Source: Frankiales bacterium
Lineage (GTDB): Bacteria > Actinomycetota > Actinomycetes > JAFAQI01
DNA length: 64,000 bases
Direction: 5' to 3'
Assembly: GCA_025980465.1 (NCBI GenBank)
Contig: JAICXJ010000012.1
Span: 16,622 to 80,621 of the forward strand
Part shown: positions 9,187 to 19,682 of the stretch, piece by piece
Numbering within the stretch: position 1 is the stretch's first letter
Layout of the letters: every line of letters starts with the position of its first letter
Notes under the pieces: model-generated
Told to the model about the DNA's origin: nothing
What the model saw: only the letters and a program-made list of their open reading frames with translations
Database searches by the model: none
Made by a program: the position numbers and the translations under genes

Positions 9187-10989
9187 CTAGCTGAATCTGT
9201 GGACCGGCCCGCGGGGCCGGCCCCTTCTCGCGGAAGCCTTGCCGCGGATGAGATGGCCGGGGCGGGCACCGGTGTCGGTGTCGGCGCGTCGAGTCGTGAC
9301 GCCGTTGACCAGCGTCGCGAGGTATCCCTCGGCCCCCTGCACGATCCGACTGGCACCCGCCGGCAGGTCGTAGCGCAGCTCGGGTGCCTTGATCCGCAAC
9401 CGATCGAAGTCGATGACGTTGAGGTCGGCGCGCTTGCCGACCGCCACCTCGCCGCGGTCCGCGAAGCCATACAGCTCCGCGTTCGAACCGGTCATCTTGT
9501 GCACGAGCAGCTCGATCGGCAGTTGCGGGCCCGCGGTACGGTCCCGGCCCCAGTGAGTGAGATGGAACGTCGATGCCGAGCAGTCCGAGATCAGGTTCAC
9601 GTGGGCGCCGGCGTCGGAGAGGCCGGTCACGGTGTTGGGGTCGAGCATCATCTCGCGGCAGACCTCGAGGTTGCCGGCGACGAAGTTCGATCCGAGCAGC
9701 GCATAGAACGCGCGGCCGTCCTCGGCGAGCAACAGGTCGTACATCAGCGCGGCCGCGTCGACGCTGGAGGACATCGCCTGCATCAGTACCGAGTCCTCAA
9801 ACCTCGGCTCGTAGTTGACCGGCTCGGTCAACGGGAACGTCACGGCCAGGCCGGCGGTGAACAACGCCATCAGCGCGGCCGCGCCGGCCGGCATTCCTTC
9901 CAGGTCGTCGGTCTCGGACAGGATCGCGGCCTTGACCTGTGGCCGACGCAGTTCGACGACCCGCTCCGCGAGCGGCAGGTCGGCAAGCTTGCGGTATGTC
10001 GGTCGGAACATGAACAGGTGATAGGCGTCGAGGTTGGTCATCACCGTCACCGACCGCGGGATGATCTGCGGTCGCAGCACGGCGCCCTGTGCGGTGGCCG
10101 CAGTCGCGACGTCGAGGATCGCGCGCCAGTTCTCGGGGTCGTCGAACAGCTGCGCCACCGTGAACGTCACCGGCCGACCGCTCACCTCGGCAACCGCACG
10201 CAGCAGCGGCATCTCGTCGAGCATCGTCGACCGTTCGCCGCCGAGCTGCTCGAGGCTGCCGATGGTGCCCGCCACGATCGCCTCGAACACGCCATGACCG
10301 GCCGATGCCATCGCTTCCGCGATCGCGACGAGCTCGGTCTCTGCGGCGAAGGTGCCTGGCACCGGCCTTCCGGAGCGGGCCCGGTGGCCGACGGTGCGTG
10401 AGGTGGTGAAGCCGACCGCGCCGGCTGCCATGGCCTCCTCGACGACCTTGGCCATCGCGTCGAGGTCGTCGGCAGTCGCATCCTCGTTTGCCGCGCCGCG
10501 CTCTCCCATCACGTAGAACCGGACCGCACCGTGCGCGACCTGTGCGGCGATGTCGATCGCGTAGGAGCGCGAGTCGAGTACGTCGAGATAGTCGGCGAAC
10601 GTCTCCCAGGTGCCCCACGGCATACCCGCTGACAGCGCCGTCCCCGGGATGTCTTCGACGCCTTCCATCAGGTCGATCAGCGCGTCGTGATCGCTCGGCC
10701 GCACCGGCGCGAAGCCGACGCCGCAGTTACCCATCACGACCGTGGTCACGCCGTTCGCGGCGGATGGCTCGAGCGCGTCGTCCCAGGTCACCTGGCCGTC
10801 GTAGTGGGTGTGGACGTCGATCCACCCCGGCGTGATCAGCGCGCCGTCGGCGTCGATGCGCTCGCGAGCCTCGCCGGTGACCGCACCGACCTCGACGATG
10901 CATCCGTCGGTGACCGCGACGTCAGCGCGGTACGGCGCGGCGCCGGTGCCGTCGACGACGGTGCCCCCAGTGATGACGACGTCGTACAT
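9187..10989 (-). CDS. N-acyl-D-amino-acid deacylase / amidohydrolase family protein
   Basis: MYDVVITGGTVVDGTGAAPYRADVAVTDG..., GWIDVHTHYDGQVTWD, SDAGAHVN, C-term D-aminoacylase signature. Confidence 0.92.
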   Translation of the reverse strand: MYDVVITGGTVVDGTGAAPYRADVAVTDGCIVEVGAVTGEARERIDADGALITPGWIDVHTHYDGQVTWDDALEPSAANGVTTVVMGNCGVGFAPVRPSDHDALIDLMEGVEDIPGTALSAGMPWGTWETFADYLDVLDSRSYAIDIAAQVAHGAVRFYVMGERGAANEDATADDLDAMAKVVEEAMAAGAVGFTTSRTVGHRARSGRPVPGTFAAETELVAIAEAMASAGHGVFEAIVAGTIGSLEQLGGERSTMLDEMPLLRAVAEVSGRPVTFTVAQLFDDPENWRAILDVATAATAQGAVLRPQIIPRSVTVMTNLDAYHLFMFRPTYRKLADLPLAERVVELRRPQVKAAILSETDDLEGMPAGAAALMALFTAGLAVTFPLTEPVNYEPRFEDSVLMQAMSSSVDAAALMYDLLLAEDGRAFYALLGSNFVAGNLEVCREMMLDPNTVTGLSDAGAHVNLISDCSASTFHLTHWGRDRTAGPQLPIELLVHKMTGSNAELYGFADRGEVAVGKRADLNVIDFDRLRIKAPELRYDLPAGASRIVQGAEGYLATLVNGVTTRRADTDTGARPGHLIRGKASARRGRPRGPVHRFS

Positions 10990-11080
10990 GCGCTGACCGC
11001 CTTGCGACTCGAGGAGGAACGTGCCCCACGGAGTATCGCGATCATGGTCTCCGCCGTCGAGTGCCGCTGCGACGTACCGG

Positions 11081-12241
11081 TCAGGAGCCGCCGGGCGCCC
11101 CTACCGGGACCTTCTCGCGAGGACGCTTGCTCGGTGGTCTTGGACCGCTCGCCGATGGTGCCGGGTAGCGGGTGCGCCACATCGACCGGAGCTTGGTCTC
11201 GGCCGGGCGCTCGTACAGCTCGTAGACGGAAGCCGACACGACCAACGCGATGGCCAGGTCGATGAGCACGACCTTCAGGCCCAGGTGCGAGGAGGTCCGC
11301 CCGACGATGCTGCTGGAGATCTTCAACACCAACTGGTGGAACAGGTAGAAGGCGTAGGACCACTCGCCGAGCTTGACCAGCAACCAGGCCCGTGACCGGG
11401 TAGGCGATGCGGCGTCGCTGCTGGCGAGCGCGAGGATGAGTACGGCGTACGGGACGAAGGTGACTGTGCTCCACTGCGCCCATTGCGGTGCGTTTGAGCA
11501 CAGGACGAATGCGGCCACCGCCAGTCCGAGCGCGGGCAGCGGCGGGATCTTCAGGGTGGGCCGGCGGATCAGCATCCGGGCGAGCAGCATGCCGGCGATG
11601 AACTCGAGGATTCGGAAGCCCGGGAAGATGTAAATCAGCCAGAACCCGAACGTGTCGCCCGGTGCCGGATCGTGGACGATCGTGACCACCGTCAGGTTGA
11701 TGGCGACGCACGCCACCGCGAGGACAGCAGCGCCGCGCACGGTGAGGGAGCGGAACGCGCGACGAAGCATTGGGAACAGCAGATAGAAGAACGCCTCGCA
11801 TGACAGCGACCACGCGACGCCATTGAGCGCGTAGTAGTAGGTGCTGTTCGGGACCCAGGACTGGATCAGGAACAGGTTGGTCGCGGTGGTCCGCAGCGGA
11901 GTGGGGGATCCGTAGACGTGCCAGTAGTAGGCGTAGCCGACGAGGATCGACAGCGCGTACGCCGGGTAGATCCGAGCGAACCGCCGCCAGTAGAAGGCGG
12001 TCGGTCGATCCGCCGGGGCTCGGGTGGCCGACCACTCCAGGACGAAGCCGCTGAGAATGAAGAAGAACGAGACCGCGGTGGCCCCCGTCCCGGCGATCGC
12101 AAGCCCGCCGGCGGAATGACGCCAAAAGACGGCCAGAGCGGCGAAGCCGCGGCACACGGTGAGACTGGGGAGTCGGCCGACAGGCGCTCGCGATCGGTGT
12201 CGGCCCATCAGGAGCCAGTTTCCCCGACCAGGCCATTTCAA
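11081..12241 (-). CDS. Acyltransferase 3 family integral membrane protein
   Basis: LPSLTVCRGFAALAVFWRHS, FFFILSGFVLEWS, WRRFARIYPAYALS, multiple TM segments. Confidence 0.93.
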   Translation of the reverse strand: MKWPGRGNWLLMGRHRSRAPVGRLPSLTVCRGFAALAVFWRHSAGGLAIAGTGATAVSFFFILSGFVLEWSATRAPADRPTAFYWRRFARIYPAYALSILVGYAYYWHVYGSPTPLRTTATNLFLIQSWVPNSTYYYALNGVAWSLSCEAFFYLLFPMLRRAFRSLTVRGAAVLAVACVAINLTVVTIVHDPAPGDTFGFWLIYIFPGFRILEFIAGMLLARMLIRRPTLKIPPLPALGLAVAAFVLCSNAPQWAQWSTVTFVPYAVLILALASSDAASPTRSRAWLLVKLGEWSYAFYLFHQLVLKISSSIVGRTSSHLGLKVVLIDLAIALVVSASVYELYERPAETKLRSMWRTRYPAPSASGPRPPSKRPREKVPVGAPGGS

Positions 12242-12299
12242 ACGGTGATTGGGGGGCGCCAGCGGCGTGTCCCGACCCGCCGGGCTCTTCGCGGCCGCG

Positions 12300-13088
12300 C
12301 TATCGCGCCGGCGGGACCAATGCCGCGAGAAACACCACGATCGGTCGGTACGGCGTCATGATCGGCGCAATCGACTCGATCAGCCGGTTCCGGGCCTCCA
12401 CCGCTTCGTCGGGGCCGAGCCGGCGCAGCCAGGGCGCGAACTGGGCCTGACCGAGCCGGTAGTCGACGAGCTGCTGCGCGGTGGTGACGCCGACTTCGAC
12501 CGGTCGCTCACCTACCGCTACGTCGATCAAGCCGCAGCCGGCGGCGACCCGCCGCATGCGGTTGGCCGTCCCCAGCAACGGTGTCGCATGCTGCTTGAGC
12601 TCGGCGTACCAATCCGGCGGCGTCCAGCCGTGGCTACGAGCGGCGTCGTCGAGCGCATCGCGCACCTCGCTGCGGCTGTCGTTCGAGTACGCGCTCGCGA
12701 GCAGTGCACCAGCTGGCCGCACCACTCGCATGGCTTCGGCGATGCCGGCTGCCGGATCCCGCAGATGGTTGAACACGAATGCCGCCACTGCGTCGTCGAC
12801 CGTGTTGGTCTGCACCGGAAGCCGGGTGACGTCGCCGACCGCGGCGGGCGGGCGATCTGCTGCGTGCCAGGACAGCATCGGGTGCGACAGGTCGACCGCC
12901 AGGGTCTGGGCGCCGAGCTCGGCCAGCGCCGTACTCGCCGCGCCCGTGCCGGCGCCGATGTCGAGCACGGTGCGCCCCGCTAGGGAGTGCGGGGCGAGGG
13001 CGAGGAGTTCGCGCGCGACCGGGCGGTAGACGAGCTCGGCCCCGCCGGCCCAGCCACTCGCCGCTACCGCGTAGTTGTCGACGGTCAC
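12300..13088 (-). CDS. SAM-dependent class I methyltransferase
   Basis: VLDIGAGTGAASTALAELGAQTLAVDLSHPML; GTG start overlaps upstream phosphotransferase stop; listed 491-aa ORF is over-extended. Confidence 0.88.
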   Translation of the reverse strand: MTVDNYAVAASGWAGGAELVYRPVARELLALAPHSLAGRTVLDIGAGTGAASTALAELGAQTLAVDLSHPMLSWHAADRPPAAVGDVTRLPVQTNTVDDAVAAFVFNHLRDPAAGIAEAMRVVRPAGALLASAYSNDSRSEVRDALDDAARSHGWTPPDWYAELKQHATPLLGTANRMRRVAAGCGLIDVAVGERPVEVGVTTAQQLVDYRLGQAQFAPWLRRLGPDEAVEARNRLIESIAPIMTPYRPIVVFLAALVPPAR

Positions 13089-14119
13089 GGCACGGGCAGG
13101 TCCAGCTGCTGGCGTTCGATCGCGGTGATGACCCGCTGCTCCCACCAGCGGAGCTCGGCCTCGTCGCCGATCGCCTTCTCCCATCCGAAAGTCACCATGA
13201 TCCCGATCACGCACAGGTCCAGCTGGGTGTCGAACCAGCTTCCGGTGTCGATGCCCGCTCGTTCGAGCGCGTCCTGGAGCCGCGCGATCGTGGCTTCCTT
13301 CGACTCCGGCAGCCGAGCCCGGTTGAGGGCGAGATACCAGCACAGGTCCCAGCAGGCGGGACCGCTGCCCGGGTAGGCCCAGTCGAGCAGGATGGTGCGG
13401 CCGTCCGGGTGGCTGCCGAGGTTGCCCATCTTCCAGTCGCCGTGCAGGAAGGTGGCAGGTGTCGCTGCGATCGGCTCGGCGATCAGCCCTGGCTGCTCCC
13501 ACACCGCCTGGGCGATCGAGGACAGCAGCGGTGAGAGCGTCGGTAGCGACCGCCAACCGAGGTCGGCGGCGACGATCGGCCCGGGTGGGTCGGCGACGGC
13601 GAGCTCCCGCCCGACGTTGTCGCCGCTGAAGAACCGCAGCCGCTCGGCCATCGTCGTCAGCCCGCCGACGGTGTCCTCCCAATTCCAGAATCGCGCCGAG
13701 AGCTGCGCGAGGTGGTCGATGAAGTTGGCGTGCTGGATCTCGGGGATGACGGCGTCGCCTTCCGGCACCAGGCAATCGGTGACATCGCGCATGACGGTGG
13801 TGAGCACCGCCTCGTCGCCGGCGCCGTCGAGTTGCATCGCGACGACGGCGTGATCGATGCAGTTCGGCGCTTCGGCCATCACCCCGGCCTGCCAGATCAG
13901 GTACGGCCGGTGCACGTGGTCGCCGGTCACCCGCATCACCCAGTCGTCGGCAGGCGACAGCCGTTTGACGAAGTAGGAGTCGTCATCGACGACCACCCGC
14001 TCGAACGTCGACGAGCTCTTCCCGTCAGCGGGTTGCAGCACTTCGCGGGAGGTCGCCCGCGAGAGTAGGTCGGTCACGGTCGCCGTCGTCACGGCCACAT
14101 CCTGATTGCCCCCCACCAT
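13085..14119 (-). CDS. Aminoglycoside phosphotransferase (APH)-like kinase
   Basis: FLHGDWKMGNLGSHPDGRTILLDWAYPGSGPACWDLCWYLALN, the APH catalytic HxDxxxxN and ..D.. motifs. Confidence 0.88.
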   Translation of the reverse strand: MVGGNQDVAVTTATVTDLLSRATSREVLQPADGKSSSTFERVVVDDDSYFVKRLSPADDWVMRVTGDHVHRPYLIWQAGVMAEAPNCIDHAVVAMQLDGAGDEAVLTTVMRDVTDCLVPEGDAVIPEIQHANFIDHLAQLSARFWNWEDTVGGLTTMAERLRFFSGDNVGRELAVADPPGPIVAADLGWRSLPTLSPLLSSIAQAVWEQPGLIAEPIAATPATFLHGDWKMGNLGSHPDGRTILLDWAYPGSGPACWDLCWYLALNRARLPESKEATIARLQDALERAGIDTGSWFDTQLDLCVIGIMVTFGWEKAIGDEAELRWWEQRVITAIERQQLDLPVP

Positions 14120-14160
14120 GCGGTCAGGGTAGGCGCGCGGTCAGGAAGAAACCAGCCTCG

Positions 14161-15135
14161 CTACCGACGCACGGAGTAGGTGGTGTCGGGGTCGATCGCG
14201 TTCATCTCGACACACAGCCGATCGATCAGCGCATTGCCTTGCGCGGTCAACTCGGCGCCAGTGCCGGCGAGTACCGGCAGGTCCGGGATCAGCGAGTAGC
14301 TGGGGATGGTCGCACCGAGCACTCGGCCGGCCGCGAGTGCGATCACGGTCTTCGGATGCGACATGAGCCGCAACGTGCCGAGCGTCGGCGGCTCGATCAT
14401 CTGGGTGCCGTCGCCGGTAACCCGGTTGCTGGTCGCGCTCGGCGCGGCCGTGACGACGAACCCGCCCGTGTCGAGGGTCTCGGCGATGTCGGTGCGCACG
14501 ATCGCGTTGTGCTGGGTGATCCGCTCGCCCGACACCAGCTCCACGTAGGAGGAGTCCCGCACATTCGCGGTCCGCGGCGTGACGTACCAGACCTTGTCGC
14601 ACGCCCAGTCGAGGGCGTCGGCAAGACACACCAGATCCTCGCCGAACCGCTTTCCGCGACCACTGATGCCATGGCTGATCACGATCCCCATCCGCGGCGA
14701 GTAGCCGAGCTCGGACAGGACGATGTACGCCGTCGCATGCAGCAGGCCGATGTCGAGCAGTGGCCCGTGCGGTACGGCGTTGAACGCGTTGCCGCCGGAC
14801 TCCAGGTGTTCACCGATTCGGTCGTAGACGGCGACGGCCTTCGGGTCGGCCAGCACCTGCTCGACGAGACGTGCGAAGCGCGGATCGATCAGGCACGCCA
14901 TCGAGTTCACGAAGTCCGGGCCTTTTGCGGTGCCGGTCGAGAAGTACGCGTCCTGCGCCGGGTAGTTGTCGGGATCGACCTTCAGTCCCTCGACATCTCC
15001 GTCGTCGTGCTGCGCGGATAGCTCGATGGAAGCCTCGATGCGCTCGACGTTCGGGTAGTCCATCGGGTAGGCGTACTGCCGCCCGTTGCGATCGGCCTCC
15101 TGGATCGAGACGCCGGCGACGGATCGCGTGATCAT
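14161..15135 (-). CDS. Conserved-looking hypothetical protein (possible acyltransferase-like, unassigned)
   Basis: 324-aa ORF from internal Met MITRSVAGVSIQEADRNGRQYAYPMDYP; no motif I can assign with confidence. Confidence 0.7.
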   Translation of the reverse strand: MITRSVAGVSIQEADRNGRQYAYPMDYPNVERIEASIELSAQHDDGDVEGLKVDPDNYPAQDAYFSTGTAKGPDFVNSMACLIDPRFARLVEQVLADPKAVAVYDRIGEHLESGGNAFNAVPHGPLLDIGLLHATAYIVLSELGYSPRMGIVISHGISGRGKRFGEDLVCLADALDWACDKVWYVTPRTANVRDSSYVELVSGERITQHNAIVRTDIAETLDTGGFVVTAAPSATSNRVTGDGTQMIEPPTLGTLRLMSHPKTVIALAAGRVLGATIPSYSLIPDLPVLAGTGAELTAQGNALIDRLCVEMNAIDPDTTYSVRR

Positions 15136-15217
15136 CCCGCGAGCATATGGAGGTTTCTGCTGGAGTCGACGGTTACTGACGAGTACGACGCGAGGCCCTG
15201 CTGATGACGGCGCGGTC

Positions 15218-16051
15218 TCACCCCGCGGGAATGGTGGGCAGTGTCGGCGCGATCGCACTAATGATCGCGACGGTCCCTCCGGTGACCACCGCGCCGGCAG
15301 CCACTAGCGCACCGACCCGCCGCGGTGTGGCATCGGACCAGATGACCGAACTTCCCGAGATGAAGGCCAAGCCGAGGCAGATCCAGGTCGTGATGAAGCC
15401 GGTCTGGACCATGCCGTAGGTGATGATCTGGTGCGAGAACGGCAGGTTGAGGATGTTGCCGGTGACGATTCCCATCACGGCGAGGCCGAGCAGCAGCGCA
15501 AGCCCCTGCGAGGCATCCGACCGCGCGAGGAAGATCGCTATCGCCAGGACTGCCAACAAGATCAGGATGATCATCTCGGCTTGATACGCGGGCACGGACT
15601 TGGGCGGCAGCTCCAACAAGCCCCACTTCACAAGCCACGCCGGCGGGTTGTGCATCTTCGCGGCGATGTAGCTCGTGATGCTGATCGCAAGGACGGCGAG
15701 CGCTGCGAGCAGCCGGATGAGGGGTAGCGCGTCTATGGGAGCAGTGGTCGACCTCGGCCGTGGCTGCTCCAGCCGGGGCGGTGCCGGCTGCGGCACGACG
15801 ACGCGCGGAGCCGGGTGCGCCTGCTGCGGGAGTATCTGTACCTCCGGCGGGGTCGCCACGGCGGTTGGCGCGGCTAGCGGCGCTGCCGCGGATCCGGCCT
15901 CCTGCAGGTCGGGTGCAGGGCGGGGCTGCGCCAGGCGGCGCTGCCAGGGATTCGGTGGCGGTGCCGCGTCACTCGCCACAGCGGTGCCGCAGAACGAGCA
16001 ATATTCACCGTTGGGCTCGAGCCGAGTACCGCATCGGTTGCACGACGGCAT
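15218..16051 (-). CDS. Zinc-ribbon domain membrane protein
   Basis: MPSCNRCGTRLEPNGEYCSFCGTAV zinc ribbon, Pro/Ala-rich linker, multiple TM segments. Confidence 0.8.
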   Translation of the reverse strand: MPSCNRCGTRLEPNGEYCSFCGTAVASDAAPPPNPWQRRLAQPRPAPDLQEAGSAAAPLAAPTAVATPPEVQILPQQAHPAPRVVVPQPAPPRLEQPRPRSTTAPIDALPLIRLLAALAVLAISITSYIAAKMHNPPAWLVKWGLLELPPKSVPAYQAEMIILILLAVLAIAIFLARSDASQGLALLLGLAVMGIVTGNILNLPFSHQIITYGMVQTGFITTWICLGLAFISGSSVIWSDATPRRVGALVAAGAVVTGGTVAIISAIAPTLPTIPAG

Positions 16052-16165
16052 TTCTGGCCCCCTTGATCGAACTTCCCCGACTGATTGTGCCGCATTAATG
16101 ATCATCGAGATTGCGATCAGCGGTCTTGGTGAGGCCGCGAAGTCGCTTTTGCCGGTGCAAATCCG

Positions 16166-17572
16166 TCAAAGGGTGCGGAGGATGTCGTCAACCCGTTCGC
16201 GGGCGTCGCCGAAGAGCATTCGGGTGTTGTCCTTGAAGAACAGCGGGTTCTGCACCCCGGCGTACCCGGTGTTCATCGAGCGCTTGAAGACGATCACCGT
16301 CTCCGCCTCCCACACGTGCAGCACCGGCATCCCAGCGATGGGCGAGTGCGGATCGTCCATCGCCGCCGGGTTCACGGTGTCGTTCGCGCCGATGACGAGG
16401 ACGACGGAGGTCTGCGGGAAGTCACCATTGATCTCGTCCATCTCGAGAACGATGTCGTAGGGAACCTTGGCCTCAGCGAGCAACACGTTCATGTGGCCGG
16501 GCAGCCGACCGGCCACCGGGTGAATTCCGAACCGCACCTCGATGCCACGGTCACGCAGTTTCGAGGCGAGCTCGGCGACTGGGTACTGCGCCTGTGCCAC
16601 GGCCATGCCATAGCCGGGGGTGATGATGACCGACCGGGAGGTGCGCAGCAGCTCGGCGGCGTCGAAGACGTTGATCTCGGTGTAGTCGCCGTAGTCCTCG
16701 TCGCCTGGTGGTGCGACCTCGATGCCGAACCCGCCGGCGATGACTGAGATGAAGCTGCGGTTCATCGCCGTGCACATGATGTAGGACAGATAGGCGCCCG
16801 AGGATCCGACCAGCGCGCCGGTCACGATCAGCAGGTTGTTGTTGAGCAGGAAGCCCGACGCCGCGGCGGCCCAACCCGAGTAACTGTTGAGCATCGACAC
16901 GACCACCGGCATGTCGCCACCGCCGATCGAGATGACGAGGTGCCAGCCGAGCAGCAGCGCCACGATCGTGACCGCGACGAGCAAGCCGAGGTTCGGCGAC
17001 GCAACGAACGCGATCGTGAGCGTGAAGAAGGCCACCAGCGCGCCGAGATTCAAGACGTTCTTGCCGGGCAGCGTCAGCGGCCGCGACTTCATCTGCTCCG
17101 ACAGCTTGCCGAAGGCGACAATCGAGCCGGTGAATGTCACCGCACCGATGAACACACCGATGAACACCTCGGCGTGGTGGATGTGCACCAGGTCGGGTGC
17201 GATCTCGGTCTGCCGCGTCCCCTTTGCCTCGACGCTGTAGTAGCCGTCCCAGCCGACCAGTACGGCGGCGAGGCCGACGAAGCTGTGCAGCATCGCGATC
17301 AGCTCGGGCATGCCGGTCATCTCGACGACGCGGGCCCGCCACAGCCCGATGCCGGCGCCGGTCGCCATCCCGATCACGAGCAGGCCGATGCCGGTGGCGG
17401 CAATCGATCGTGATGCCAGCCCGATCGTGGCGGCGAGGGCGATCGCCATCCCGGCGATGCCGAAGACGACACCGGAGCGCGACGTCTCGTGCCGCGACAA
17501 CCCGGCCAGCGACAGGATGAACAAGACCGCTGCGACGATTTCGGCGGACTGAGTCACCGACAGCGCGGTCAT
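16166..17572 (-). CDS. pntB: NAD(P) transhydrogenase subunit beta
   Basis: Multi-TM N-terminus and NADP-binding domain [54 protein letters not shown]. Confidence 0.97.
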   Translation of the reverse strand: MTALSVTQSAEIVAAVLFILSLAGLSRHETSRSGVVFGIAGMAIALAATIGLASRSIAATGIGLLVIGMATGAGIGLWRARVVEMTGMPELIAMLHSFVGLAAVLVGWDGYYSVEAKGTRQTEIAPDLVHIHHAEVFIGVFIGAVTFTGSIVAFGKLSEQMKSRPLTLPGKNVLNLGALVAFFTLTIAFVASPNLGLLVAVTIVALLLGWHLVISIGGGDMPVVVSMLNSYSGWAAAASGFLLNNNLLIVTGALVGSSGAYLSYIMCTAMNRSFISVIAGGFGIEVAPPGDEDYGDYTEINVFDAAELLRTSRSVIITPGYGMAVAQAQYPVAELASKLRDRGIEVRFGIHPVAGRLPGHMNVLLAEAKVPYDIVLEMDEINGDFPQTSVVLVIGANDTVNPAAMDDPHSPIAGMPVLHVWEAETVIVFKRSMNTGYAGVQNPLFFKDNTRMLFGDARERVDDILRTL

Positions 17573-17593
17573 CGCCGCCTCACCTCGGCGTCG

Positions 17594-19135
17594 TCACGAT
17601 CGGGTGAACATGCTGAGCATCCGGCGGGTCACCGCGAAGCCACCGAAGATGTTGATGCTGGCGAGCAGGATCGCGACGAACGACAGGATTGTGATCGTGG
17701 TGTCGTGATGGCCGATCTGCAGCAGTGCGCCGACCACAATGATTCCGGAGATCGCGTTCGTCACCGACATCAGCGGCGTGTGAAGCGCGTGGTGCACGTT
17801 GCCGATCACGTAGTAGCCGATGACGATCGCAAGGACGAACACAGTGAAGTTCGTGATCAGCTGAGTCGGCGCGAATGCGGTGAGCAGGAACAGCACGACC
17901 GCGGCAGCCGCGACCAGCCGGTAGCGGCGGAGCGGGGAGGCAAGCGACTTCTCCGCCGTACCTGGTGCCTCCGCGACCGGCGGCTGTGCAGTCGGTGCGG
18001 GCGCCGCTGAGACGGCTACCGGAGGTGGCGGCCAGGTCAGCTCGCCGTTCCTCACCACCGTCATCGACCGTTGGACCACATCGTCGAAGTCGATGACGAG
18101 CTCGCCGTCCCGGGCCGGGGTCAGCAACTCCATCAGGTTGACGACGTTGGTGCCGAACAGCTGCGACGCCTGCGACGGCAGCCGGGCCGGCAGGTCGGTG
18201 TACCCGATGATCATCACCGCGTTGTCCGTGACGACGACCTCTCCCGGCTTTGAGCCCTCGACATTGCCGCCCTGGGCCGCCGCCATATCGACGACGACGC
18301 TCCCCTGCCGCATCGAGTGAAGATGGTCGGCGGTGATCAGTCGCGGGGCTTGCCGCCCGGGGATCAGTGCCGTCGTGATGATGATGTCGACGTCCGCCGC
18401 CTGCTCGGCGTAGATCTCTGCCGCCCGGGTGTCGTACGCCGCGGAAGTCTCGCGGGCGTAGCCGGTGGCGCTGACCTCCTGCGTGACGTCGACGGCGAGG
18501 TACTCGCCGCCCATCGACGCCACCTCCTCGGCCACCTCGGGCCGCGGGTCGGTCGCCCGCACGATCGCGCCGAGGCTGCGCGCCGCACCGATCGCGGCGA
18601 GGCCGGCGACCCCGGCACCCACGACCAGCACCTTGGCCGGCGGGATCTTGCCCGCTGCGGTGACCTGGCCGGCGAACTGGCGTCCGAAGGCATGCGCCGC
18701 CTCGATCACGGCTCGGTAGCCGGCGATGTTGGCCATCGACGACAGCACGTCGAGGGACTGCGCCCGGGAGATCCGCGGCACGGCATCCATCGCGAGCACG
18801 GTGATCGGTCGGGCGGCGAGCCGGTCGACCAGCTCAGGATTCAGGCCCGGCGAGATCATGCCGATCAGCGTCGCGCCGTCGGCGAGCCGATCGATCTCCT
18901 CGGGCGTCGGCGGGTTGATCTTGACGACGATCTCGCAGCTCCAGACCTCCGCCTGGTCGCCGACCTGCGCCCCTGCCACCAGGTACGCACCGTCGGTGTG
19001 GCTCGACCCGGCGCCAGCGCCCTGCTCGACGACGACGTCGTATCCGAGCCGGATCAGCTTCTGGACCGTGTTCGGAGTGGCCGCGACCCGCGTCTCGCCC
19101 GGCGAGCTCTCAGCGACGATCCCGATTCGATGCAT
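17594..19135 (-). CDS. pntA: NAD(P) transhydrogenase subunit alpha (NAD domain fused to TM domain)
   Basis: Start [53 protein letters not shown]-binding [23 protein letters not shown]-terminal TM helices. Confidence 0.95.
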   Translation of the reverse strand: MHRIGIVAESSPGETRVAATPNTVQKLIRLGYDVVVEQGAGAGSSHTDGAYLVAGAQVGDQAEVWSCEIVVKINPPTPEEIDRLADGATLIGMISPGLNPELVDRLAARPITVLAMDAVPRISRAQSLDVLSSMANIAGYRAVIEAAHAFGRQFAGQVTAAGKIPPAKVLVVGAGVAGLAAIGAARSLGAIVRATDPRPEVAEEVASMGGEYLAVDVTQEVSATGYARETSAAYDTRAAEIYAEQAADVDIIITTALIPGRQAPRLITADHLHSMRQGSVVVDMAAAQGGNVEGSKPGEVVVTDNAVMIIGYTDLPARLPSQASQLFGTNVVNLMELLTPARDGELVIDFDDVVQRSMTVVRNGELTWPPPPVAVSAAPAPTAQPPVAEAPGTAEKSLASPLRRYRLVAAAAVVLFLLTAFAPTQLITNFTVFVLAIVIGYYVIGNVHHALHTPLMSVTNAISGIIVVGALLQIGHHDTTITILSFVAILLASINIFGGFAVTRRMLSMFTRS

Positions 19136-19195
19136 CAGTGCTGAAACTATCGGGGGTCGGCGACGTCGACATAGCATTCCGAACCGGAGGTCGCC

Positions 19196-19657
19196 ATGTT
19201 GCTCGATGGGTTCAACCACGTGGCCGTGATCACGGGTGATACCGCCCGATTCCTGGAGTTCTACCAGGGGGTGTTCGAGGCTGAGGTCGTCACTGAGATG
19301 CGGATGGGCGACGAGGGCGTGCTGACGATGGTGAATCTGGGCGACGGCCGCGACTGGAACGTATTCGAGCACTTCGGCAAGCCCACTCCCGAGCACGCCC
19401 CGATGTTCGGCCGTGGTCCGCTCGACCACCTCGGCCTGCAGGCAGCTTCGCTCGACGCCTTCGAGGAGATCCGTCGCCGTCTGATCGAGCGTGGCGCCGC
19501 CGACGAGTTCGTCACCGACTTCGGGCCGGTCCTGTCGATGTTCTTCACCGACCCGGACGGTCTGGAGCTCGAGGTGTGCGTGACCAACCCTGACTGGGAG
19601 CCAGGCGTATTCAATCCACCAGGTACGCCGGCAACGCGGTTCGTCACGGCGACCTGA
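19196..19657 (+). CDS. VOC family (glyoxalase-like) protein
   Basis: [27 protein letters not shown]...[14 protein letters not shown]. Confidence 0.92.
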   Translation: MLLDGFNHVAVITGDTARFLEFYQGVFEAEVVTEMRMGDEGVLTMVNLGDGRDWNVFEHFGKPTPEHAPMFGRGPLDHLGLQAASLDAFEEIRRRLIERGAADEFVTDFGPVLSMFFTDPDGLELEVCVTNPDWEPGVFNPPGTPATRFVTAT

Positions 19658-19682
19658 CCCTGCCGCACGGAATGATGCCCGA

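Noticed and set aside
13085-14119. APH-like gene as a true aminoglycoside resistance determinant
   Set aside because: Only the generic kinase motif is visible; substrate cannot be inferred from sequence alone
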